Shown here piece after piece: positions 10,637 through 24,000 of a stretch of DNA of 64,000 nucleotides. The stretch spans positions 13,857,501-13,921,500 of the forward strand of contig CP136896.1 of the NCBI GenBank assembly GCA_034359265.1. Direction: 5' to 3'. This stretch comes from Canna indica. Taxonomy: Eukaryota; Streptophyta; Magnoliopsida; Zingiberales; Cannaceae. The first letter of the stretch is position 1. Each line of letters starts with the position of its first letter. Under the pieces are notes generated by a model. The model was not told the origin of the DNA and ran no database searches. It saw only the letters and a list, made by a program, of their open reading frames with translations. Made by a program: the position numbers and the translations under genes.

Positions 10637-13600
10637 ATGGTTTTTGTTCACCTGACGACAACCGGGAGAGACGGTGGTGTTGGTGCGAGAGAAGTGGCAG
10701 CAGCGTCTTCGGTCGACTTCTTCCGCCCCGACCTCCCAGGCCTCTCCTCCATGGCTCTCCCCGGCGCCGCCGGCGCCGCAGACGACCCCAGCAAGAAGAT
10801 CCGGAAGCCCTACACCATCACCAAGTCGCGCGAGAGCTGGACCGAGCAGGAGCACGACAAGTTCCTCGAAGCCCTCCAGCTGTAAGCAACAAAATCTCCT
10901 CCTTTTATCGATCCTTTTTCTTCTGTTGTTGAACTGGATTTCAACTTGGTTTTATGTGGTTTTTGCTGGGGAGGATTCTTTCGAGTGGACGATTGGGATA
11001 AAGTTTGAAGTTTTTGTTCCTGGAAAATCTATGTCCGGCTTTCTCCGAGAAACTTTTGCGGATCAGGTGTTTATGGTGGTACTTGCCATCTCAAATGTTA
11101 TGTCCGGCTTTCTCCTAGATTATTTTTTGTTCTCTATGTCGCTGGACTCCGCCTATTCTACCCATATTCTGGAATGTAGAATTTGTAGGAGAAATTAAAG
11201 TTTGGTGGGGATTTGGGGCTATTTGATTATCTTTAACTATTACTCTCATATCATGCAGCGGAATGTGTAACGAAGTTCTATATGACTGACCTTGTAAAGG
11301 GGGTTGTGTGTTGTGGATGCCATGGCTGCAATGGATCTTGATAAGCTTTCATCTTTTGATTGTTTAACTGAGCTCTATACAATTTGTAGTAGATACTAGA
11401 AGTCTTCAATGCTACAAGTGAAGATTCTGTAAGCCTTTGGCTTCTTTCCTTCCTCTAAATTGGTTTATAACTTAATCAGGGCTACAATATTTTTTTTAAC
11501 AATAAAAAAGGGGCTAGAAATTTTGTTTGCTCTTTTTGGTGCACCAGTTGTTAAATTGAAGAAGAGTCTTGGAGGCCCATATGGCATAATCTTTGAACGA
11601 TAAGAATCCTGTGCCCACGTCACCCTTGTTATACAATATATCCATCATTTGAAAGTTAAAACCACTCTTATCTACCTATCTATCTTAACGTTGTATTCTT
11701 TTTTTCCTGATGTTGGTAGATCCTCTACTCTAATTTTGAAACTAGTGCTCAAATTAGAGGAAATTTTGTCCAAACCCATTGCCCTTGAACAGAGTGCTTT
11801 GATATATGAATATTAGATGATGGACAATTCGAGAAAAGATTCCCTTTATATTATGACAATGTGTTGGCTAGATGCTTATCCAAAGTGATTTTTGGAATAC
11901 TGGGAATATTGCAAGTTGTCTCAGATGACTTCTTATATGATATGATCTTCTGTTACTGACGAGCTGTAATGAACTAATATGGAATAATATGGGAACATGC
12001 ATGAATATACTTGTAACCACTGAAATTAAGCTCAATCTCTGATTGGGCAAAAGTATTTCAGCTCTGTCTTATCAGTTGTTCTCTCATATTGGTCACTAAG
12101 GGATCTTTGTTCTTCACCTGGATCCAATAAAAAAATGGACAATTTATTATGGATTCTTTGACAATGATCCTAGTTTAGTTCATTGCCTATTAAAGTAGAA
12201 GATGCTCTAGCGGGGATCCTCGTGGACAAAAAAAAGATTACAAAAAGTTTGATAATGGTTGTTGTGTTGTACATAGGGATGGGCACAAAGGTGCAAAAGG
12301 GAGTTGAGAGGATTTTCATGAATGATCTAATTAATTAATAAATCATGTCTTTCGTCATTTCACTAAGCAACAATTTCTCATCTTCTTGCCTCTATTTTTG
12401 AGATGGACCTTCAAAATTCAACATGTGAGCTTGTCCTAAAGTAGAAGATGTGAAGCACCCAAAAGAAGGTCCATTCATGAAAATGCTCGAAATCATTTTG
12501 CTTTGAATTGTTAGCTACTTAGCTCAGCTGCACCTCAAACTTTCTCATTGACTTAGAAATAATCACTTACTCCTTGTTTGTTTCATGGTAAGATATAGTT
12601 TTACATGTATGGTATTGTTCAATCTCTTATTTGGGAAGACTTCCAAAGGATGGTCATGGTTTATGGTGGTAATCTCATGGTTTGAAGACCATGGATTTGG
12701 TGGTTTCTCATGTATAATGAGATTTTATTTCTAAAATATCCTCAATCAAATTTTATAATTCCTCTTATGTCCTTTATTTATCCATATTAGATTAGGCTTT
12801 TTCTTATTATTCTTCATTGGCCCAGCCCAGACGTCGTTCTCCTATGTAGTTGTTGCTGTTTAACCATACCATACCATACCATACCATCTTTCAAAACAAG
12901 ATACTAGTAATTGTAGTACCATACCATACATTATCAAACCATGATGCACCTCATGCAAACAAGGGGTTAGTTTCTTCATTGATGGTCAGTTATGATGTAA
13001 GCTTTGATTTTTTCCATATCTATCTATCTTTCACACAAAATGATTTCCTCTTGTACAAATATCCTAGCTCAGCTATGCAAATAATGAATAAGGTTTTATG
13101 GCCTCCAATCTCCTAATATTGTTATAAATTATATGGTGTAGTTTAGCAGTTTGTATTGTAATTTTTTTATGTGTAAAGGTGGCTTGTATCTGATCAATTT
13201 TTAACAAATTATATATGAATATCTATTAAACAAACAATTCATATATGAAATATGAAGTCTAGGGTTTAGGGAGAAAAATAACATTTCTCCTCTGTTTCTT
13301 TCTTTCTTTTTTCTCAGTTTTGATCGTGACTGGAAAAAGATTGAAGCATTTGTTGGCTCGAAGACAGTTATCCAGGTAATTTTACAGACAAGCTTTATTT
13401 CCATTAACAACTTTATGCAAAAAGCACTATAAGATAAAGAGGAAAGAAGACATGCAACTTATACCAACTCCCTTTGTTTTAGAGAATGGAAACGATACCT
13501 AACTCAAAGGCTAGACAAAATGAGCACCCTAAAACAAGGGTCTAGACAAAAGAAACTTAAAAGAACACTTCCTAAATTGAAATGAACCAAAACTGCCATG

Positions 13601-16600
13601 CGTCACCCTTTTCTTATTTTTTTTATCATGCTTACTTGTGACATAGTAGTTTAAGAAGCAACTATTATTAGGAAATTTTGGGCTTGATATGTGAAAGATG
13701 TTTCTTTGAGCTTTGAAAGATGTTTTTTCCTATTATAACTTATGTTTCATTACTTTGAGTTGGTTTTACAAATATTTTATGTAGCTTTAGGTTGTATGAT
13801 TGATGTTCTTACTAACATTTTGCTTCTATTAACAAAGACCATTTGGCAATTGCACAAAGGGTCTTGTGAAAAACATAAAATGGTTTGTATTATAGATGTC
13901 ATTCTTGAATTTATATTGCAGTAGTCCTAAACTAAATTCTTTTCTAAGCAACCAGCTGTTATAGATGTTGAATTTGATTTGGTGACCAGTTATCCCCAAA
14001 GCTTAAGTTAGGCCAAACGAATTGATACTTTTTATTCTTAACACTTACACTCTCCCTCACGCTTGGGTGGGCTAATCCAACCTCCAACATGTGAATTAAC
14101 AACTTAACTGAGGGTGTGTATATATTTTTAATTACTTTGGTAGGACTTTAACAAGATATTTTGCAGTCACCATGCTGAATTTGATTAGGCAACCACTTAC
14201 CCCAAAAGCTCAAGTCATTAGAAAAGGTCCAATTCATAGATTTTATATTCTTAACAGTGGTATTAATTTGGACAAGCCAAAGTATGAAAAACTCAAGTTG
14301 CTTTTTATTTGTCAGAGTCCAGATTCTAAAAAGCATCCTTGCAGATAAGGAGCCATGCTCAGAAGTATTTTCTGAAGGTTCAAAAGAATGGTACAAGTGA
14401 ACATGTGCCTCCACCTCGGCCCAAGCGGAAAGCAGCTCATCCATATCCACAGAAAGCCCCTAAAAATGGTTAGACTTCATGGTGTGAATTTTCTATTTTC
14501 ATATCATTACCTACTAACTGATATTTTGGAACTGCAGCTCAACAGATGTCTCAAGGCACTGCTCCTCTCCAGGTTTCCTGTCTGCTTGAACCAGGATATG
14601 CTCTTGCAATGGATACATCTAACACACCTAGAAGCTCTACCACAAATGTGCCAGCTTTTTCTAAGGTTCACAATTCTCTGCAGCCAGTTAGTGCATCTCC
14701 TATGACAACAGGTTGGCACTCTGTCTTCAGTAGCTTGACTCTTTTTTTTATACATTTATGCCTTCTAAATTGTTAGCCTTGCAGAAGATGTAGGGTCTAC
14801 TGCAGCCTTTTTAAATAATTGTTCTTCTAGCAGCACAATAAGTGCTACAGCTAGGCGAACTTGTGAAATGGCTGATCAAGAGAATAATGTTACAGCTCTT
14901 CATGGTGAGTTATTATCTTTTTCCTATAAATAATCTGCAATTAATAACAAAGATATGCTACAATTTTTTTTTTCTTTTATTATTCTTTATATGTATGTCA
15001 ACCTTACTCATTCTCTTGATTACTTTCTCATGTTTAATTTGGTGTTTGTGTAGTTATGCCAGACTTCGGTCAAGTATATAGCTTTCTTGGAAGTGTCTTT
15101 GACCCTAGCACTAGTGGTCATCTACAAAAACTGAAAGAGATGGATCCCATTGATGTCGAAACAGTATGCTATCTTCTAAACCAAAACTTATTATAATTAT
15201 TTGCACACCATGAAGAAATTTGTGTTGTGAACTATGAACAAAATATTGATGCTTAATTTTGCTACTGAGAAAACTAATTCATCACATTTTGCTACTGGTC
15301 ATCATCTGCCATTTATGCTACTTTTGTGGTGCTCTATTTAGATGGAAAACACTTGCAACTGTTGAACCATTAGTTTATTTTTTGAAGGGCTCTGCATTTG
15401 CTGAATCTAGTAGGAAGTAAAAGGATATTGGCAGCTAAATTAATATATGAAATGCAATACATTCTTGTATGACTTGCAGTTTTTCACGCTCAAGAAAGAG
15501 AACTTATATTTTACACCTCAAGTGATGCAGTGACTTGCTATCACAATAGTTCATAGAATCAAAAAATCTAGGATCTAGGTTCTTTGTGTTAGCTATAATT
15601 ATATTCTGGTAAATTTGAAAAATATGCCAACTCATACATGATATTTATGCAACTAATCTAGATAGAAAAAAATGAGAATATGATGGGAGTCTATCTACAC
15701 ATTTGTACTACTTCAAAAATATAAATAGACAACCAGTACTTTTCTTTTGGTTTCTTCTGAAAGAGATATCATATCAAATTCAAAATATGATATTTTATTG
15801 TCTTTTGAAACCTTTACTTTTGATACTAGATAAACATGTGATGGTTGTTGTACTAAATGCACAATTTTATGATATTTTGGTCTATATAATTTATCAGTGG
15901 TATGCATGTTGAGATATTCGGTGTCTGATTTCCTCCTGCATAGATAACTACTATATGGTTTATGCATGTGCTTCTTAATTATCTTTTAAGAGGTAACGTT
16001 TTGTACCATCATTGTGCAGGTATTGTTATTAATGAGGAACTTATCTATCAATTTGTCCAGCCCTGACTTTGAAGCCCATGTGAGTGTCATCTCACTATTT
16101 ACTAGTTATTTCTTGATTTTCCTGAGAAAATATTGATCTCTTCTATGCATATCTGGATCTTTTCTAAGAACCTTATTTGGATTCTGCATTAAGATTTAAT
16201 TCTGCAGAAGCATACTTATGAGTTATGACAAGAACTAGTCAACATATTCATCACTAAAGATAGTTGATTGGTAGCCTTTGAAATACGTGCACTAGTTGTT
16301 GCACTCAAATTTAATTATGCTCAAATTCTGCATACTCTTGTCAGGGAGAAAAAATAAGTTAACTTAATATGTTCATTCTCACACAGATAAAGTTACTCTC
16401 ATCATACAATGGCGGTGGAGAGAATGTGAAACCTGGTATTTGCTAATAACATGTTTAAAAATAGTGGAAGTGTTGCTCCATTTATGTAAGTTCTTCACAT
16501 CTGTATGACAAAAATATTGTCAACTCGTAATATCTTTCAGTATAATCAACTACACATTTGAAATGCCAGGATCAAAGGTGAATGAATCACAACCATCCAG

Positions 16601-16616
16601 CACCAGAATGCTTTGA
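10637..16616 (+). CDS. RVE6: REVEILLE-like (LHY-CCA1-like, LCL) Myb transcription factor
   Basis: Single-Myb clock transcription factor, expected in the nucleus, where the RVE4/6/8 clade binds evening elements and activates evening genes. Coding exons: 10637-10881, 13318-13375, 14345-14468, 14538-14711, 14785-14904, 15054-15163, 16020-16079, 16387-16435, 16570-16616; 987 nt, 328 aa, all GT-AG with phases that match. The SHAQKYF-type Myb repeat spans about residues 66-113 (W68, W87, SHAQKYF 104-110), followed by a basic proline-rich linker PPPRPKRKA. The LCL domain is at about 242-309 ([17 protein letters not shown]). The first in-frame ATG (10637) fits the TATA position; a second at 10751 (MALPGAAG) is an alternative start that would drop 38 residues. 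Intron 1 (2.4 kb) and intron 2 carry small transposons. Which member of the RVE6/RVE8 group it is cannot be fixed without a tree, so the symbol is provisional. Confidence 0.9.
12570..12966. mobile_element. Tourist-like (PIF/Harbinger) MITE in Myb intron 1
   Basis: The ends CTCCTTGTTTG and CAAACAAGGGG are inverted and flanked by TTA (12567-12569 and 12967-12969), the PIF/Harbinger target duplication. It is 397 bp, non-coding, and includes a (CCATA)5 run at about 12863-12887 with related CATACCATAC phrases further on. It lies well away from both splice sites. Confidence 0.75.
13946..14256 (-). mobile_element. TRIM-like element in Myb intron 2
   Basis: Read on the minus strand, two similar arms start TGTTAAGAATA (from 14256 and from 14043) and continue with an AAGCTTTTGGGG-like phrase. 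They flank about 120 bp containing a CTCCCTCACGCTTGGG phrase on the plus strand. The primer-binding region is degraded. A relative sits in intron 1 of NOA1 (46445-46743). The boundaries are approximate. Confidence 0.5.
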
Positions 16617-18784
16617 TCATATGTGGAGCATTTTTCAAGGCCTCGTGGAGAAAGTTGAGACCAGTCTAAGCATTTTGACATTTAATGTTCAGCTTTGCCG
16701 AATCAGATGCTTTGGTAACCCAAATATGCGAGCAATATGATCTGCTCATTTTTCATCGGATCTTGTACAGCTACTAAATAATCCCTTTTTTAGGGATGAG
16801 TTTTGTTTGTGTATATAAAAGTTTTGAGATCCTTGCAAGTTTTGATGTTTTCTAGGTTTGTGATAGCTTCCTGTATCACTTGGGCAGCGATTTCAACTCT
16901 ACAAAGAATGATGCGGAGAGGTTTAATTGTATTGATAACTAGGTTTATGCAAGATGTTTTCTTCAACTTTTAGCTAGCCTCAACTTCATTGGCTAACTAT
17001 CTTCACTTGGTGCAACAATCACCTTGTAGGCCCAACCTCTGCTTGTTTGGATATTATTCCCTGAGCCTTGATGGATAAAACTTCTGTGGTGATTGTCATC
17101 ACAGAAATACATTTCAAAGCACTTGCTAAACTACTTATACCAAAAAGTTTTTCCATAATACCCAATATTTTTTTTTTCAAAATACTCCAAATATAATTTA
17201 AATAAGTGTCCTATATTATATCATCTCAAACTGAATTGTCTTTTCATATTCTTCAACACCACTTTGCTCTCCTTAATGCTTTGTCCTATTTGACAATTTT
17301 CTCTTCTTTCTTTTGTTTTGTTGGTTTCTTCATCTTCTCTCTAATGGTCAAGTTTTGTTTTGTTGGTTTCTTCATCTTCTCTCTAATGGTCAAGTGACTA
17401 TTTTCAATTGTTGTTTGTGGTTTGTTGTTGGTGAATTCTTTTTGTTCTGTTCTCAAGTTTTTAAATATTTTGGACGAATATTTGTTACAATATTTTATTT
17501 TGGAGGAATATATGTTACAATATTTTTCCTTCATCGTGCTTAAATTTTGCTCTTTGGTCTCAAGTTTTTCGATATTGGGTCTCTTTGCTTTTGTTTTATT
17601 TTCACACATAAAAAAATCTCTCTTTTTTTAAATATATGACAGATGTCTATTTACTATTCTATTTAAAATTGCCCCTCTTATTTAAATTTTTTTCCTTTAC
17701 GGGAAAAGTCAAATTTACCCCTGCCTCATATATAATAAAGTTACTAAATTCAATATGTTTTATCTTTATTTCTCGTTATTTTCCTTCTTTTTTTGACATT
17801 ATCTAAGTTGTCTCGTCCTTGTGCTCATATCGTCACACATTATTATCATCGCACATAAGTTCCACTGACACGCGATTATAGCCCTTGCCCATGCACGATC
17901 ACGGTCCTACTGTAGCCTGTCGACCCCCAAGGCACATTTATTATGAGAGATATTTTTCAATACAATTGACAATGTGATTATTCTGCAATGTTATCAACGC
18001 ATAAAGTAAATTGAGACGAATTATAATTTTTAAAAAATTTATATATTTTATGGTTATGAATTATGTATGGATAATATTTATTAATATATATTAATGAATT
18101 ATCTTTTGAAAAATATATTGATCATTTGTCGATTAAGTTTGCCTCCCCCATCCGATTTTGACTCATGGCTTAGCCACTAGCTAGGGCTTAAAGGGTATTT
18201 TTAAAATAGAGTAAATAAAGCAAGATGAGATATTATAATAGGTAGGTATTATTATCTTTCAAATAGCATGAAACAAAAAACAATATGATCGGGGAAAAGT
18301 GACATATAAGAAGAAAGACAAGTAAGCTTAATAGCACGCAAATAGCTAAGTTGCACCCAAAGCTGGGGTCGAGATATTCTACGAGGATATATATATGTTT
18401 GAATAAAGTCATACATGCACCGAAGAAGAATATGCTTTATTAAAGCGGCACGTAGGATTATCCCTGAATAGAGGACATCACTTAGGGATCGCATATAATG
18501 AAGAACTCAACAAGATACACAACAGAATTAAAGAACACTTCGCAACATAATGATCATAAGAGTTTTCAAAACAAAAGAAGAATCAAACGGAGATAACCAA
18601 AGGACTAAGCAAGAATGAAAGTTCAACATTTAATTCAAGAATGAGAAAAATAAAGACAACTAAACATCGCACCATTGACATCTCCTCTAGGACCCTAGCT
18701 ACAGCAACTCTACACTAACCATCATACATGTGAACCTGAGGAAAAAAATAACAAAAGTCAATGGAAAGCTTAGTAGGATTTCTC
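16617..18784. other. Myb 3' UTR and AT-rich intergenic DNA
   Basis: The first 300-400 bp after the stop should be 3' UTR, but no clear AATAAA was found. The remainder is AT-rich with a 42-bp tandem duplication (17311-17394) and a weaker pair of GAATAT.TGTTACAATATT phrases near 17475-17525. Region 18200-18784 resembles no gene or element I recognise. It ends at the truncated SIRE LTR. Confidence 0.55.
17311..17394. repeat. perfect 42-bp tandem duplication
   Basis: Two identical 42-bp units (17311-17352 and 17353-17394), each containing TTGGTTTCTTCATCTTCTCT. The short ORFs across it are a by-product of the repeat. Confidence 0.9.
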
Positions 18785-19413
18785 GAGCATTTAAAGAAGT
18801 GATTTGAGCCTTCAAAAAGATTAATTGATGCGTCCTATTCTTCCGCCAACATCCTTCTCAAGCGCCCAGTTATGTTCGTCAACTCTGCTACGATTCAAGT
18901 TCATCTACTGAACGAGTTGAAGGCTTGAAGGCTTGGAAAAAGAGCATTGGTTCTTCTATCAATTCTTAGCTCCTTTTCATTGTATTTGAAAAGTTATATC
19001 AAACTTGTTTTCTTCTGTAATAGCTTGCTAGGTGTGCTAGAGAAACACTTATTGTAGACTTTGTAGATTTGTGTTTTGCCTAGGTTAATAGGTTTGAAGA
19101 GTTCTCAAAGAGGTGAGAATTATGTCCTCAGTTGTATTCAAAGGGAAACACAAGTTCTATAAAGTAGTTGGTTAGAAATCCTTGGTGAGGAGCCAAGGTA
19201 GTGGAGTAGGCGGTTGGCCAAACCACTATATTTCATCGTGTTTGCATTGCCTTCAATGTTTGCTCATTATTATTCTTGATATTTGATAACATACATTGTT
19301 AAGTTACATTTGCATTCAATTGAGTTGAAACTAAGCAAAAAGAAAATTGATAAAATAGGAAGAAGGGACAGACACTATTCAACCCCTCTTCTAGTGTCAG
19401 ATTTCAAACAACA
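18785..19413 (+). repeat. SIRE 5' LTR, 3' part only
   Basis: Homologous to 32220-32843, from GAGCATTTAAAGAAGTG to CAAACAACA. The missing left half contained the promoter and the palindrome cluster seen in the 3' LTR. Confidence 0.9.
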
Positions 19414-19415
19414 AT

Positions 19416-19427
19416 TGGTATCAGAGC
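19416..19427 (+). promoter_or_regulatory. SIRE primer-binding site
   Basis: TGGTATCAGAGC (initiator tRNA-Met complement), two bases after the 5' LTR end. Confidence 0.9.
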
Positions 19428-19659
19428 TAGGTCGTAGGATAAGATTCAACCATCTTCCCTACAAATTAAGATGTCGAGTGAAATCCAACTAGCTCAAGGG
19501 TCCTCTACTCATACTCCACCACTATTCGATGGAAACAACTATGCCTACTAGAAGATTCGTATGAATGACTCTTACAATCTCTAGGCATGGATGTATGGAG
19601 GATGATTCAAGTAAAGTATAAGCAACCCACTAAGGACATGCACTACTAGAAACTTGGTC

Positions 19660-19947
19660 TTCAGCAACGGCTATCAGCAACGGCCGCTCAAGCCGTTGCT
19701 ATTTGCAACGGCGTTCTTACGGCCGCTCGAGCCGTTGCAGATATTTGTATCTGCAACGGCGTTCTAACGGACACCCAAGCCGTTGCTGATTATTTTAATT
19801 ATCAGCAACGGCTTTCTGACGGAAAGGCGAGCCGTTGCTGATATTTTAATTATCAGCAACGGCGTTCTAACAGACAAGTGAGTCGTTGCTGATGATAACT
19901 TATCAGCAATGGCTTTCTAACGGGCGAGTGAGCCGTTGCTGATAAGT
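19660..19947. repeat. CACTA 5' subterminal repeat array
   Basis: About ten copies, in both orientations, of a core AGCAACGGC / GCCGTTGCT, often as TATCAGCAACGGC. In En/Spm elements such arrays bind the element's small protein. The same core fills 26400-26780 at the other end. Confidence 0.85.
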
Positions 19948-20369
19948 TTATATAGGGCACCGGTCGCGCCCGACCCTTCTTCCTCCCGCCGCTACTGCTC
20001 TCGCCGCCGCTGCCGCTGCTGCCGACGCCGACGACGACGCCTCTTCCTCCTCCCGCTGCTGCCGACTTGTTCAGGTATGCCTCGCCGGCCGGCCGTCTCT
20101 TCCCGTTGCGGCCGGCTGGAATCAATCCGACCGAAACCCTATTTCTAGGGTTTCGGCCGGCGACAGTCGGCCGATGGCCGCCGCCGGACCTTGTACAGTG
20201 GTCGGACAGTGTGTCCGGCCACTGTACGCCGGCGCTGGAGGGTGGACTCCGGCGCCGGAATTTATAATTATATATATATTTTATATTATTTTATAATTGT
20301 TAATTAATTGTTTTATAATTGTTAATTAATTGTTTAATTTGTTAGATTAATTATTAGGGTTTAGATTAA

Positions 20370-20575
20370 TTTCGGACACGCGCCGGAATCGTCCACTTCG
20401 GACGCGCGCCGGTTTGTCCACTTCGGACGCGCGCCGGTTTGTCCACTTCGGACGCGCGCCGGAATCGTCCACTTCGGACGCGCGCCGGAATCGTCCACTT
20501 CGGACGCGCGCCGGAATCGTCCACTTCGGACGCACGCCGGAATCGTCCACTTCGGACGCGCGCCGAAATCGTCCA
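20370..20575. repeat. GC-rich minisatellite, 8 units of 25-26 bp
   Basis: Eight head-to-tail units beginning TTCGGACGCGCGCCGG and ending GTCCAC, with one-base variants; two units are 1 bp shorter. Overlapping ORFs on both strands are repeat artefacts. Confidence 0.9.
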
Positions 20576-20790
20576 ATATGGACTCAAACTGTCTCGAAAC
20601 ATTTAGAAAATAATCATCCATCCGACGAGTTGATATGTTTCACGTACGCATCGACGAGTCGGATATGATTTAGCAAAACCTTAGATCTGTTCGGGGATTG
20701 TATGTTCGTGTAAAAGAAGTAGATGATCTTTTATACGACGTACAATTCTTGAATTGTCCCTGATTGGACAATTTGGGAATATACTTATTT

Positions 20791-20966
20791 GTACTGCACT
20801 TACGTTTTTATTTTAACTGTTAACTAATTATTCTAAATTTCGGCAACATCTCTCTTGTTCTCCGATACGCGCCCAGATGATATGCGTATTCGGAGAACTG
20901 TAGGGAGATGCTGCCGAAATTTAGAATAATTAGTTAACAGTTAAAATAAAATTGTAAGTGCAGTAC
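20791..20966. repeat. Inverted repeat (hairpin) upstream of the CACTA transposase
   Basis: Left arm from GTACTGCACTTAC (20791) through AACTGTTAACTAATTATTC and AAATTTCGGCA to TTCTCCGATACGC. The right arm is its near-perfect complement, ending GTAAGTGCAGTAC at 20966. Arms are about 80 bp with a short spacer and fewer than ten differences or small gaps. Weaker complementarity continues outward to about 20750 and 21003. It lies 80 bp before the transposase ATG. Confidence 0.85.
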
Positions 20967-21047
20967 GAATAACATAAATCCCGAATGGAATAGGACAATC
21001 TCACCTAAAGACATTAACCAAAGAAATTGTCATTGATTGACATAATC

Positions 21048-24000
21048 ATGTCGGCTGATCGAAGTTGGATGTACCGACGTCTTGATCGTGGAGCTTTAAC
21101 GAATGAGTTTCGATTAGGCGTAACGTACTTCCTAAATTTTGCCTATTCGAATCGGAATTTCGTTAGCATGGGTGATCAAATCCGATGTCCGTGCCGCATT
21201 TGTTCAAATGGACGATTTTTGGATCGGGAGACTGTCACTCTGCATCTATATACCAAAGGATTTGCACCAAGATATTTTCTATGGACTTGTCACGGGGAGT
21301 CACGCGAAGTCGGGACGTCGAGCAATCCTGTCGTTCAGACATATGGTGAATCTTCCTCTGCTGGTGCTTCTTCATCCAGTCAATGTAATCCCTATAGAAC
21401 TATGATACTTGATAGTCTTGGGGGTCAATTTCGCCTGAATGATAATGTTGATCGGCCAGTTCTTCAGACATCAGTCCCACCAGATACTACAACGGTTGAT
21501 ATCACAGAAGTAGGGGCTGCGGTAGAGATTGAATTACCGAATAAAGAAGCTGCAGAATTTTACGAGATGTTGAAAGCTGCCGATGAACCTTTGTATGAGA
21601 ATTGTCCTAAATACACTAGGTTTTCAGCAATGACACAGCTCTTAAACATCAAGGCCGATTGTAATATCAGCGGAGTTGCGTATGATCGGATTGCTGGATT
21701 GATTAATGGAATGCTGCCTACTGATAACAAGTTTGAGCCTACTTTTTATAAGACTAAAAAGCTAATGAGAAAATTGGGGCTTGGGTACGAAAAAATACAC
21801 GCGTGCCAAAATAACTGCATTTTATATTATAAAGAAAATGTGCAGTTGGATAAATGCCCTGTATGTCAACACCCTCGTTACAAGGAGAAGAAATCGGTCC
21901 GACAGAAAAATATCCCGTTTAAGGTGCTTCGGTATTTTCCACTAACACCGAGGCTTCAAAGATTATTCATGTCGGAAAAGACAGCCCCCTACATGAGTTG
22001 GCATGCAAGAAGTCGTGATGATACAGTAATGACTCATCCATCTGACAGTGAAGCATGGAAACATTTGGATACATGTTATCCTTCATTTGCTAGGGATACT
22101 AGAAATATCATATTGGGATTGTGCACAGATGGTTTTAATCCGTTTGGACATTCTGCAACTCCTTATTCAGTTTGGCCAGTGCTGCTGACAGTTTATAATT
22201 TGCCACCGTCAATGTGCATGAAAGATGAATTTATTTATCTTTCGATGATTATTCCGGGTCCTAAGGGTCTGCGAAAAGAAATTGACATATTTCTCAGACC
22301 CTTGATAGATGAATTGAAAACATTGTGGACTGAGGGAGCTGTCACTTATGATTGTCATCGGAAGCAAAACTTCAATTTAAAGGCCGCGGTCTTGTGGACA
22401 ATCAATGATTTCCCCGTGTACGGCATGTTGTCGGGTTGGAGCACTCACGGCCGACTCTCTTGTCCGTATTGTATGGAACACTCTAAATCAATCAGTCTTC
22501 AGAACGGACGAAAAATCTCATTCTTTGATTGTCATCGTCGATTCCTACCGGTTAATCATCAGTATCGAAGGAATCGTAATAAATTTACTAAGGGCAGAGT
22601 CGAAAGAGATGGGCCACCACCGATGTTGTCTGGTGAACAAATGTTAGCACGTGTTTCAGCACTTCCAGATATAGTATTTGGTCGCAATGAAAGAGTGTCA
22701 GGTTTTGGCCAAACACACAACTGGGTGAAAAAAAGTATCTTTTGGGAATTGCCCTATTGGAGTTCATTATTGATTCGACATAATTTAGATGTCATGCACA
22801 TTGAAAAAAATGTGTTTGATAATATTTTCAACACTTTGATGGATATTTCTGGAAAAACTAAAGATAATGTCAAAGCCCGACATGATCTGAAAATACTTTG
22901 TAAAAGACCAGAGTTGGAGTTACAAGAGGTCAACGGACGATATCTGAAACCGAAGGCCCTATATGTGTTAAATAAACAACAGATCAAAGATGTTTGTCAA
23001 TGGGTAAAAGAACTTAGATTACCCGATGGATATGCTTCAAACTTATCTCGATGTGTGAACGTCGATGATTGCAAAATATCAGGGATGAAGAGCCATGATT
23101 GTCATGTATTCATGCAGAGATTACTTCCGATCGCATTTCGAGATCTTCTACCTGATAATATTTGGGTCTGTTGACTGAATTAAGTATGTTTTTTAGAAGC
23201 ATCTGTGCAAATGTCCTTCGAGTCGAAGATATGTCAACACTTGAAAATAATATTGTTGAAATCATATGCAAGCTGGAGCAATTTTTCCCTCCTGCATTTT
23301 TTGACTCGATGGAGCATCTACCGATACACTTGGCATACGAGGCACGAGTTGGTGGCCCCGTTCAATATCGTTGGATGTACTTATTTGAAAGATACATGAA
23401 TCGTCTAAAGAAAAAAGTAAAGAACACCGCAGCTGTTGAAGGATCAATATCTGAATCGTATATCATCCAAGAAATTTCAACATTCTGCTCATTTTACTTT
23501 GAATCGACAGTATAGACAAGATTTGATCGTCTTCCACGTAACGACGACGGGGGTGTTCGACATTCAGATGGACGTTTAAATATATTTTGTCACTCTGGTC
23601 GTGCTTTTGGTTCTCGTCCATCTCGACACTTAAGCAATGAAGAGTATCATTTGGCACACTTGTATGTATTACTCAATTGTCCAGAGATTGAACAATTCAT
23701 TGAAATATTTGACATTGAGATGGTGCAAAAATACTCTATTCACAACGATCAAGAATTGGAGAGATTACGGAATCGTGATTTCCCTACTTGGATTCAGACT
23801 TACAGCAAAGATCACAGAGCTGAAATAGATGAAAGAATATTTGAGTTTGTTAGTGGACCGTCGCGACTTGTGTCGTGCTATAGCGGATATTTTGTTAACG
23901 GGTATAAATTTCACACGGTTGAATATTCATTTACAAAGAAGACGATGAATGCTGGGGTCTGCGTGAAAGGGACAACCTATGTTGAATGTGATATGGATTT

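Noticed and set aside
10674..11198. A 174-codon ORF overlapping the Myb first exon
   Set aside because: Wrong frame for the Myb protein; it runs into intron 1 and has no domain.
14507..14776. ORFs overlapping Myb exon 4 in other frames
   Set aside because: Shadows of the real exon, which continues the LCL protein in phase across its junctions.
20347..20668. Repetitive ORFs on both strands with GARPKWT-like units
   Set aside because: Direct translation of the 25-26 bp minisatellite. CRISPR was considered and dismissed: units are contiguous with no unique spacers and the genome is a plant.
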